Positions 19,507 to 26,509 of a stretch of 26,509 nucleotides of DNA are shown here, one piece after another. Under the pieces are notes generated by a model, which was not told the origin of the DNA, did no database searches, and saw only the letters and a list, made by a program, of their open reading frames with translations. How positions within the stretch are numbered: the stretch's first letter is position 1; every line of letters starts with the position of its first letter. Location: the IMG/VR virus record IMGVR_UViG_3300032323_001967, positions 1 to 26,509 of that record; one strand, given 5' to 3'. Origin of the DNA: a virus. The position numbers and the translations under genes are program-made.

Positions 19507-21510
19507 TTAACAGAAGAAACCTGTTCCGAAACCGATTTCCCCAGTTGTTGAATTTATTTCAAATGTTTCAGCACCAAATCCTGCATTAAAAGTTCTATAT
19601 CCAGTCACAGGTGATTGTGCATATCTATCGTAATACATTATTAAACCATATCCCAATGTACCATCTGTTGTATAAACATCAACTGAAATAGGTGAAGTAC
19701 ATACAATGTCAGGTCTACTAGCTGCACTTAATAATACATTTCCTGCAAAGAATGTACTTTCCGTTGGAGTTAAAGCACTACCTGATAAACCAGTACCTGG
19801 TATTCTAATCAACGGGTCAGAAGCAAATGTAGTTTTAACATTGAACTCACCTTGTGAAAAGAAGTTAGTTGTATCTATATAGTATTGTTTACCATATTCT
19901 CTATTTTCTGCTTTACTGAATTGTTGTGAAATGTAATCAGTATCCAAAGTATCACCAAAGTTTAATTTATTTACCGCAAGGTTGTTTGCAGGAATACACT
20001 CAATGTTTTTATCTAAATTAATGTATTTGTTAAAGTCTTTTATTTCACCTTGTGTATACCATTCATTAAATGCTTCAATTATAAATTCATTTAATTTGGT
20101 TTTGTTAGGATAGATTACTAAATTAAACTTCTTTTGTAAGCCTGTGATAAAATCAATCTGTTTGATACCCGTTGTACCATATGGCATGTTAGAAGGTATA
20201 TCCATTATTCTACCATCAGCAGCTGACTTAACTTCTTTTACTTCTAAATATGATTTAGTTGTACCTTGTGGGTCTAATGTCACAAGTGGTAAAGTACCCG
20301 CTGCTGAATTAGGGGATTGTCTTATTTGAAAATAATAATTACCAACAGGTATACTATTCAATACAAACTCACTTGCTAATTGATATGTTGTATTGATACC
20401 ACCAGTTCTACTTTGTTGTAGTTGGTCAAAGAAATTAATATATGCAGGTATTGCGGTAGTTCCATAAGGTGTTGCACTACCTGTTTCTAACACTCTTAAT
20501 TGCCATGTTCCATTTGCTGAAAGTGTACCTGGCATATTATTTACCGAACAACTTACATTTATGTTTATATTCAATACACCATTCAAATTAGTTTTTTTAT
20601 CAACTCTATATGCACCATTTGCATAAAAGTTTTGTGGGTCTGATAATTCGTTATACCAAGGAAGTGTTACCCAACTACCTGATGCAAGTGTTACGTCAGT
20701 CATACCACTACCAGATATTGCACCTACTTTTATCTTACCATATGTTTCCAAATCAACACCACTAAACTCAGGATATCTTAATGAGTTATTACAAACCATG
20801 TATATGTCGTCAATAAATGGACGAGACATAAATGAAGAGGAATATGTATATCCTGCTTCTTCAAAGATTGCATCTAATACAGGTTTAATTCTAATTGCAG
20901 GTTTGAAGTTTTGAACAGTCAATGCACCATCCTGGTCATCCATACCAAATAGGTCTAATGCACCTTGTGTAAACTCATATCCACTACCATATTCTGCAAG
21001 AGGATAAACTATATCTCCATTGAAAAGATTACCACTCCAACTTGCTGTAATATTATCGTAAGAAGCTGTATGGTTGTATTTTTCTAATGACGTTAAGTTA
21101 GTTAAAAAGTTTTTATTGATATCTCTTGCAAATGAAGATAGTCCACCATATATTGATATCTCATATGAGTCAATAAATTTATTTGCAAGTATGTTTACTT
21201 TGTTTAACTGCAAATATCCATCAGCTAAATAAAAAGAACCAAAGTCAAAGTAACAAGGTACTTTTGTATTCGTTGCAAATAGAAATGGGTTTTCAATACT
21301 GATATCGTATACATGTTCAAAGAATGCATTATTCTTTTTTGTACCAGGTATAGTTATCTGTCTTGTGAAATCGGCAGGTAGAACACCTAAATCAAATAGA
21401 CCTGTGACGTTATCCGAAATCAATATTTCTTCATCATCAAATAAGTCTAATTGAGTATCGTTGTTTGCTATCAATCTAAATACAAAACCTTGTGTACTAA
21501 TTATTCCCAT
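19507..21510 (-). CDS. Large tail-tip / baseplate protein
   Basis: A 667-residue beta-rich protein. The N-terminus (FDDEEILISDNVTGLFDLGV, LPADFTRQITIPGTKKNNAF, FFEHVYDISIENPFLFATNT) is one I recognise from Bacteroidetes siphophages as a conserved virion protein of the tail tip. The middle holds segments such as DNAILFGQ-like strands and WYTQGEIKDFNKYINLDKNI. The start ATG 21510 shares its A with the stop of the preceding gene (TAATG). Its job is probably structural, linking the tail end to receptor-binding proteins encoded just after. No peptidase or lysozyme motif is visible. Confidence 0.72.
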   Translation of the reverse strand: MGIISTQGFVFRLIANNDTQLDLFDDEEILISDNVTGLFDLGVLPADFTRQITIPGTKKNNAFFEHVYDISIENPFLFATNTKVPCYFDFGSFYLADGYLQLNKVNILANKFIDSYEISIYGGLSSFARDINKNFLTNLTSLEKYNHTASYDNITASWSGNLFNGDIVYPLAEYGSGYEFTQGALDLFGMDDQDGALTVQNFKPAIRIKPVLDAIFEEAGYTYSSSFMSRPFIDDIYMVCNNSLRYPEFSGVDLETYGKIKVGAISGSGMTDVTLASGSWVTLPWYNELSDPQNFYANGAYRVDKKTNLNGVLNININVSCSVNNMPGTLSANGTWQLRVLETGSATPYGTTAIPAYINFFDQLQQSRTGGINTTYQLASEFVLNSIPVGNYYFQIRQSPNSAAGTLPLVTLDPQGTTKSYLEVKEVKSAADGRIMDIPSNMPYGTTGIKQIDFITGLQKKFNLVIYPNKTKLNEFIIEAFNEWYTQGEIKDFNKYINLDKNIECIPANNLAVNKLNFGDTLDTDYISQQFSKAENREYGKQYYIDTTNFFSQGEFNVKTTFASDPLIRIPGTGLSGSALTPTESTFFAGNVLLSAASRPDIVCTSPISVDVYTTDGTLGYGLIMYYDRYAQSPVTGYRTFNAGFGAETFEINSTTGEIGFGTGFFC

Positions 21511-22673
21511 TAGATTATAAGTTTGTAGGCTTGGCCGAAGTTAAAGTCAAATCCGTATTGTATCACCTTATCTACTACACCTGTTTTAAATGTGATAGAT
21601 TGTGTGCTGATTGTAATTGGTCTCAAATCCCCATTCGCTTCATTGTATACCCAATATATTTCATCAGAAACTAATAGTTGCTTGAATATATCGTTATAGT
21701 CTTCACTTACCCAATCACTTTGTACTGAAATTGCTTGTTTAGAGTCAGCAATGTAATTTAATACAGAACTATCGTAATTATTGTATTGTAAAGTAGAACC
21801 TTGCCACGAACCTAATTGTGGTTGGTAAACTCTTCTTTCAGTATTAAATGATTGTTTACTAACCATGTTAAAGTTAAACCAATCAAATTGTCCGTATCTA
21901 TTCTTAAACTTAACTCTTACATTAGGATACTTTTGTTCACATACTACGTTATATGTAATAGGAGACCCAATATTCGTACTTCCTGATTGAGCTTGAATTG
22001 TGTATGAAGAGAAACTTCCACTCAAAGGAAACCCACTTTCTGCAATTCCTATGGGGTATTGTTGTATTTGTTGTGAAGAGGTTACACTCCCACTCAATGT
22101 TATAAATGCAGTTTGAGATGGAGAAGTATATCTTAATCTTGTAGGTTGTGAGCCAGAGTTAGCAACACCTACATAAACCCCTGCTAAACCTTCGTTAGTT
22201 GTGAATGCAGATTGTGTTGCAGGCCCATCAGTCATTAAAGGCCAGAATGGTGTCTTTGCAGTTATAGGTTGTCCTATTGGTTCTTGAAATATACCATACC
22301 CATCTAATATTTTATATGCAGAAGATTTAACATGACTACCTGTAATGTAAGTACTGCCTGAAAGATATTGTGTATAGAAATCAACAGCATAGTATTTTAC
22401 ATTTGATGTATTTGCCTGTGCTAAATCTTGTAATGTTGAATTTAATATTCTACTGAAATCAAATATACCAGTAAAAGAAGTATTTGGAAATTTAGCTAAA
22501 ACATAATCAGGTACAGATGCGGAGTTTGTATTCGAACCTGTCCAATAATATAATTCACCAACATATTGAAACCCTGGATTTGCCACAATTGAAGTATTCT
22601 CAAATACAGAAAATACTATCGGTGATTGTGCCAAAGAAACTATTGCAGGATTTTGAGTTATTGAAATTGACAT
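21510..22673 (-). CDS. Tail protein (distal tail / tip region)
   Basis: A 387-residue, Ser/Thr/Asn-rich beta protein (SISITQNPAIVSLAQSPIVF, VFENTSIVANPGFQYVGELY), with a C-terminal half of strands ending VIQYGFDFNFGQAYKLII. I recognise the N-terminus (AQSPIVF.V...) from structural proteins that accompany the tail-tip protein in Bacteroidetes phages. A late-type leader GGTTAAATAGAAAAC lies about 23 bases upstream of ATG 22673. TAATG coupling to the next gene suggests the two proteins are made in equal amounts and assemble together. A distal-tail (Dit-like) role is possible but not shown. Confidence 0.66.
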   Translation of the reverse strand: MSISITQNPAIVSLAQSPIVFSVFENTSIVANPGFQYVGELYYWTGSNTNSASVPDYVLAKFPNTSFTGIFDFSRILNSTLQDLAQANTSNVKYYAVDFYTQYLSGSTYITGSHVKSSAYKILDGYGIFQEPIGQPITAKTPFWPLMTDGPATQSAFTTNEGLAGVYVGVANSGSQPTRLRYTSPSQTAFITLSGSVTSSQQIQQYPIGIAESGFPLSGSFSSYTIQAQSGSTNIGSPITYNVVCEQKYPNVRVKFKNRYGQFDWFNFNMVSKQSFNTERRVYQPQLGSWQGSTLQYNNYDSSVLNYIADSKQAISVQSDWVSEDYNDIFKQLLVSDEIYWVYNEANGDLRPITISTQSITFKTGVVDKVIQYGFDFNFGQAYKLII

Positions 22674-22723
22674 TTATAATTTGTTTTCTATTTAACCAAC
22701 TCAAATGGTTTTGTATTGAATGG

Positions 22724-23119
22724 TTATCTAGCTCCTAACTCTTTTCTTATACTCAATCTTAAATCTTGTGCAATCTTTTTACCCGCATCTTTTGTGTATT
22801 TCTTAATTGCTGATTTTACCTCAGTAGATTTCCAAGCTTTCTTACCATAGTTGATAGATGCTTTATTTCCTGTCTTTTGTTTCCTAACTGTTTCACTTAC
22901 ATCTGGGTCGTTCCAAAATCTACCATATGTTGCACCAGGTGGAGAAACAAAGAAACTAACAGATGCGTTTCCTTTCTTATCGTATTTAGTCATTCTATCA
23001 GGTGTATTATACGACCTTAATGCATTACGAAGATTGCCTGTTTTACGAGGTGCAAGTGCAGACCCTACATTACGCAGAGTCTTTGCTAAATCTTTAAGTG
23101 ATTGTGGTTTAACTGCCAT
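22724..23119 (-). CDS. HK97-gp10-like head-tail joining protein
   Basis: A 131-residue basic protein. The segment GSALAPRKTGNLRNALRSYN matches the APxKTGNLR signature of the HK97 gp10 / tail-completion family, whose members sit at the head-tail junction. The C-terminus is helical and Lys/Arg-rich (SAIKKYTKDAGKKIAQDLRL). I chose ATG 23119 because it shares its A with the preceding stop (TAATG); an ATG at 23125 would add two residues (ML). It lies among portal-proximal connector genes, as expected. Confidence 0.72.
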   Translation of the reverse strand: MAVKPQSLKDLAKTLRNVGSALAPRKTGNLRNALRSYNTPDRMTKYDKKGNASVSFFVSPPGATYGRFWNDPDVSETVRKQKTGNKASINYGKKAWKSTEVKSAIKKYTKDAGKKIAQDLRLSIRKELGAR

Positions 23120-23688
23120 TAACAAACAGGATTAGGGAATGAGCCAGACGGTAGTAAGTTATACAAACATCTAGGTCTATCGTTGTGAGTTACTAATGTA
23201 AATGTTGCAACGTGTCCTGCTAATCCATTATTAAATCTTTCTACAAATGGTTCACAAACAATTTCACCATCTATATCAAATGAAGATACCGAATATTGAG
23301 TAAACGAAGTTAAATCATTTACGATTGCAAGTGAGTTAGCAAGTATATCAATATAATCATCAACTCCAAAGAATGGAATAGTTTGTTTGTTGTATGTAGT
23401 TTGTGATACAGTTAATGGGCCACCACTTTCGTTATCTTTATTCTTTATCTTATCAGCAACAACTAATTGTATTTCATGTCTAGTCGTACTATCTGAAATT
23501 GTAGAACTTAATACATTGACATTACCAAATGGATACATTGGAAACTCTCTGTCATCAACTTCCTGAATGTCACCTACTGTTACCTTTGCTAATTGTGGGT
23601 GATTGGTCATAATTGTTTCCCAATAATCCAACACATTATAGTAAAGTGTGTAGTTAACTCCCTGATTATATCGTAAGTAATTGCTCAT
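23119..23688 (-). CDS. Tail terminator-like connector protein
   Basis: A 189-residue protein with YNQGVNYTLYYNVLDYWETI at the N-terminus, then VTVGDIQEVDDREFPMYPFG and TTRHEIQLVVADKIKNKD, an alternating beta/helix pattern as in tail terminator and minor head-tail proteins. It ends in DRPRCLYNLLPSGSFPNPVC with two Cys. The order portal, connector, this gene, gp10-like matches that of other Bacteroidetes siphophages, where this slot holds the protein capping the tail tube. Assignment is by position and general pattern, not by a diagnostic motif. Confidence 0.58.
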   Translation of the reverse strand: MSNYLRYNQGVNYTLYYNVLDYWETIMTNHPQLAKVTVGDIQEVDDREFPMYPFGNVNVLSSTISDSTTRHEIQLVVADKIKNKDNESGGPLTVSQTTYNKQTIPFFGVDDYIDILANSLAIVNDLTSFTQYSVSSFDIDGEIVCEPFVERFNNGLAGHVATFTLVTHNDRPRCLYNLLPSGSFPNPVC

Positions 23689-23693
23689 AGTTA

Positions 23694-24206
23694 TTATAAT
23701 TGAATACCACCAAAGTATTGATTTGTTTGGTCAGGATAGATTTGTGTTTGGTTACCAACTGATTGTAAGTATTGAGGTATTTGATTTGAGTAAGAGATTA
23801 AAAAGTTTTGTAATCTCAATGCCCAATAATCAGCATTCGTTTGAGTTTGTTGCTTCAAATAATCAATCTCATTTTTAGAAGGTGCAACACCTTGTTCACT
23901 TTGTTGTTTAACTGCACCATTCGATTTGAATTGTACCGCAGAGAATGGGATGTATTCAACACAACTATACCAAATTAAACATGGTTTAACATAGTCTTCC
24001 ATTAAGTCAAAGTATATACCTGTGAATGGTGTTCCAGTTTCAATCTGTAATGAAATATAATCATACAATACCGTACCCAATAAGTTTTTCAAATACTTTG
24101 TTTGAGCAGTATAAATAAATGGAAGAAGTGCATCTGCATCTAGTGCACCTTGCAGTGGTGAGTTTTTTATAATATCATTTCTTGATACAAATAATGCTGT
24201 TGCCAT
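23694..24206 (-). CDS. Head-tail connector / head completion protein (DUF6712-like)
   Basis: A 170-residue helical protein. The N-terminus (ALFVSRNDIIKNSPLQGALD, ADALLPFIYTAQTKYLKNLL, GTVLYDYI) fits a family common in Bacteroidetes phages that follows the portal gene and is annotated as head completion or DUF6712. Such proteins form the ring under the portal that closes the head and docks the tail. It starts 6 bases after the portal gene and is followed after 5 bases by the terminator-like gene. The confidence comes from the N-terminal pattern and position together. Confidence 0.68.
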   Translation of the reverse strand: MATALFVSRNDIIKNSPLQGALDADALLPFIYTAQTKYLKNLLGTVLYDYISLQIETGTPFTGIYFDLMEDYVKPCLIWYSCVEYIPFSAVQFKSNGAVKQQSEQGVAPSKNEIDYLKQQTQTNADYWALRLQNFLISYSNQIPQYLQSVGNQTQIYPDQTNQYFGGIQL

Positions 24207-24212
24207 GTGTGT

Positions 24213-25505
24213 TTATTTTATAATTGTTTCGTATTCTTTTTCAAAATGTGCCGGCTTAACAAACTTTTCAATAGGTTCATCAGGTCTTATTTCTTGCACA
24301 TCTGTTGATGTCTCATCTTCTGTTGCTGCTGGATTTTCTAATTCCTTATTAGTTTCATCTGATACTTGGTCAACTGTCTTACCTGTTTCCTCAGCTTGTT
24401 GTGAAAGGATTGCAAGTGGTGTTAATTGGTCAAAGTATAATTGAGTATTATCGTATCCACCCTGTGTAAGTATATAATCTAATGAATTGATAATTAGATT
24501 TTGGAAAGGTGCAATAGTCATAGATTGTAAGATACTAAATGCAGTCATCATCTCCTCTGACTGAGAACTAAATCCATTTGCTTGTGTTCTAATACCAAAC
24601 AATAGGGGTGAAGTAATTCTATGTGCAACAAGGATTCTATCTTGTGCGTATTCTGCAACATACTGAAACTTCTCATGTAAGTTATCAATTTGTATAACAT
24701 CAATAGAAGGTTTAGTTGTAGGGTCATCATTAAATGATAACATAAACTTACCTGCGTTATTTGTACCTGTAAATTTAGCGTATAGTAAATCTTCAATCGT
24801 TTGTCTTTCTTCAGGAGCAGGTACACCATTGTTCATATTTAACATTACCATTGGTAAGAAACCATTTGTGATATTGTTTATGTGTAGGTTTGATAATTCT
24901 GCTTCTACCAATGAGAACTGCATTGCAGATACCCAATCAGGTAAACTATAATAATATAAATTAGGAGAATAGTTCTTTACCCAAAATATTTCCATCTTTT
25001 CGTTAGAAGTATTAAATGCAGGTATTTTCTTTTTATCTCTTACCTTTCTTTGGTCATTCCAATCTACACAATAATAGTAATTCTCAATACGAGGATTGTC
25101 AAATATCTTTTCAGCACGAAGTGTTTGAGCTGGTACGTGATATAAACGAATTATCTTCGTATGGTCATCGTTCCAATAAACTTGGAATGCAGCATTACCA
25201 AATAGTTTTAAATCGAATGCTGCCCTCTTTACATCCTCCTGTGGTATAATACGAGTAAGAGTAGTGTTAAAACTTTCATCCTTTGAATACAATCCTTTAC
25301 CATAAATTAAATCAGCTATACCTTCGATACATGCTGCATTTGTTGTAGAAGTATTGTATGCAAGTGTAACTGCATCAAAGAAATCATCATGTCCATAAAC
25401 ACCGAATGGCACCCATGCATGTCTCGTTTTAGTATCTTCTGTTATAATTGGTAGTGAGTTATTTCCGTTTGTATTCACTACTGATAAGTTTAATTCTTTA
25501 TTCAT
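24213..25505 (-). CDS. Portal protein
   Basis: A 430-residue protein. It forms the ring at the capsid vertex through which TerL pumps DNA. The pattern matches PBSX/SPP1-type portals: an N-terminal part with YNTSTTNAACIEGIADLIYG, a crown/stem middle (SLVEAELSNLHINNITNGFL), and LHEKFQYVAEYAQDRILVAH leading to RITSPLLFGIRTQANGFSSQ with SEEMMTAFSIL. The long acidic tail (AATEDETSTDVQEIRPDEPI) is typical of portal C-termini. Neighbours downstream are the expected connector genes. No capsid or protease gene follows directly, which is unusual. Confidence 0.87.
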   Translation of the reverse strand: MNKELNLSVVNTNGNNSLPIITEDTKTRHAWVPFGVYGHDDFFDAVTLAYNTSTTNAACIEGIADLIYGKGLYSKDESFNTTLTRIIPQEDVKRAAFDLKLFGNAAFQVYWNDDHTKIIRLYHVPAQTLRAEKIFDNPRIENYYYCVDWNDQRKVRDKKKIPAFNTSNEKMEIFWVKNYSPNLYYYSLPDWVSAMQFSLVEAELSNLHINNITNGFLPMVMLNMNNGVPAPEERQTIEDLLYAKFTGTNNAGKFMLSFNDDPTTKPSIDVIQIDNLHEKFQYVAEYAQDRILVAHRITSPLLFGIRTQANGFSSQSEEMMTAFSILQSMTIAPFQNLIINSLDYILTQGGYDNTQLYFDQLTPLAILSQQAEETGKTVDQVSDETNKELENPAATEDETSTDVQEIRPDEPIEKFVKPAHFEKEYETIIK

Positions 25506-25524
25506 ATTCTATTGTTTCTAAATT

Positions 25525-26509
25525 TTATGGACAACCTGGTGTGTTATCGTTTAATACACATCCTGCTGCGTATACTCTTAATGTTCTACCTGCAAAAGTT
25601 AAGTCTTGAAATCCACTACCTGATATATCAAATGATAAAAGAGGACTTACTTGGAAGCCTGGTTGGTATTGGAATTGTAAACTACCACTTACTCTACTTC
25701 TATAATATGTTCCATTCAAATCACCACCTGATGTACAAACAGGACTTACATTCCCACTAAAATTGTAAATAAATGGAGGAGTAGCCAAATCCCACGAAGT
25801 ACCATAAGGAACTGTACAATTTGAGTCACTACTCATAAATAATTTATATTCATTTATAACAACACTATCAATTGTTCCACCAGGAAGAATACTTCCACTC
25901 GCACATACGTTAAAGCCCATTCCACCAGCTTGTCTATTAAATCTAAAATCTGCATCAATTGCACCTGGTGCAACAGTAGTTGTAGTCGTAGTAGGTGCTA
26001 ACGTAGTTGTAGACGTTGTACTTGTTGTAGTAGTTGTTGGTACTAATGTAGTTGTTGTAGTTGTAGGAGCAATAGTTGTTGTTGTAGTTGTACTTGGTGC
26101 AGGTGCTGCCTGTGACCATACAATATATTCATTCACACTATCTCTACTAATAAATGTTTCACCCTCAGGTATTTGGTTTACATATCCAGGTTTATCAATG
26201 GATTGTGATGTAAATACTGCAAGAGAACCATGCCACACATCTTCACAATAAGTAAATGGTGTAGTCGAATTGGATATAGCAGGTGTAAGATACACTCTGT
26301 ATTGGTCTCCAACTATTGAATTACTTGAAATAGATAAATTAAATGACATACTAACAATACTTTCACACTCATTATAAGACCATTGACCTGGCCCATTTAT
26401 GAATGAGTAGTTATCTTGCGTCATCATATTTTGTAAAGTGACTCTTAAATAATTACTGCCAGAACATATCTGTTTTGTTCTTATTGTGTAATCATTGTAT
26501 CCACCTAGG
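25525..26509 (-). CDS. Fibre-like protein with Thr-rich linker, N-terminus cut by window edge
   Basis: The frame is open to the right edge; ATG 26427 is internal, since 27 codons upstream (GGYNDYTIRTKQICSGSNYL and on) are also open and coding-like. A beta-type first domain is followed by a mucin-like linker (about 25975-26097: TTTTTTIAPTTTTTTLVPT and more), then a second domain DADFRFNRQAGGMGFNVCAS ending VYAAGCVLNDNTPGCP. The linker style is the same as in the fibre at 16388-18121, though the domains differ. It precedes portal in the leftward operon. It is likely a virion surface protein and a possible target of the phage glycosyltransferases. Confidence 0.66.
   Translation of the reverse strand, partial: LGGYNDYTIRTKQICSGSNYLRVTLQNMMTQDNYSFINGPGQWSYNECESIVSMSFNLSISSNSIVGDQYRVYLTPAISNSTTPFTYCEDVWHGSLAVFTSQSIDKPGYVNQIPEGETFISRDSVNEYIVWSQAAPAPSTTTTTTIAPTTTTTTLVPTTTTTSTTSTTTLAPTTTTTTVAPGAIDADFRFNRQAGGMGFNVCASGSILPGGTIDSVVINEYKLFMSSDSNCTVPYGTSWDLATPPFIYNFSGNVSPVCTSGGDLNGTYYRSRVSGSLQFQYQPGFQVSPLLSFDISGSGFQDLTFAGRTLRVYAAGCVLNDNTPGCP
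25975..26097. repeat. Trinucleotide tract encoding the Thr-rich linker of the edge fibre
   Basis: A run of GTNGTN triplets on the + strand (for example GTAGTTGTTGTAGTTGTAGG), encoding Thr codons on the minus. It is the same kind of tract as in the fibre gene about 8 kb to the left, and the two loci could recombine with each other. Confidence 0.75.

Overview
The window is part of a tailed double-stranded DNA phage (or prophage) of a Bacteroidetes host, most likely a siphovirus-like phage. Four things support this: it is AT-rich; it has a terminase, portal and tape-measure set of the kind seen in Bacteroidetes phages; starts are A-rich without Shine-Dalgarno sequences; and two promoters match the Bacteroidetes sigma-A pattern (TTTG, about 20 bp, TAnnTTTG-like). 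I recognise no integrase, lysis gene, tRNA or CRISPR array, and no major capsid protein. The genes at both edges are cut, so this is probably a fragment.

Layout. (1) 1-6407, leftward: starting at promoter 6436-6467, a replication-initiator-like gene, a small unknown gene and a ribbon-helix-helix regulator. A second promoter (5168-5199) then leads into an HNH endonuclease and small genes, a sigma-like factor, a zinc-ribbon protein, a 34-residue membrane peptide, small and large terminase, a coiled-coil protein, a tail assembly chaperone with a probable -1 frameshift, and a cut cysteine-containing protein. (2) 6408-7037, non-coding: a structured RNA candidate with a strong terminator, helically phased C-tracts, and five iterons built round TTGAT-N-ATCA dyads. 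This is the best candidate for a replication origin or control region. (3) 7038-9619, rightward: small unknown genes ending in a GNAT acetyltransferase, with two copies of one terminator-like hairpin and a recurring start leader, TAAGTTATG. The operon closes with a terminator at 9665-9699. (4) 9784-26509, leftward: the virion operon. In reading order it holds a fibre-like protein with Thr-rich linkers (cut), portal, head-tail connector, tail terminator-like and HK97-gp10-like proteins, two large tail-tip proteins, a LamG-like protein and a Thr-rich modular fibre. A glycosyltransferase / FkbM-type methyltransferase / glycosyltransferase cassette follows, then a small gene, tape measure, XkdF-like protease and four small genes.

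How it fits together. Inferred: the initiator acts on the iterons next to its gene, the sigma-like factor switches on the late operon, and TerS/TerL package DNA through the portal. The glycosylation cassette lies directly after a fibre with mucin-like Thr-rich linkers, which suggests that the phage decorates its own virion. Early and late genes carry different conserved leaders just before their start codons, so class-specific control of translation or transcription is possible. All family names come from recognising sequence patterns by eye, not from searches.
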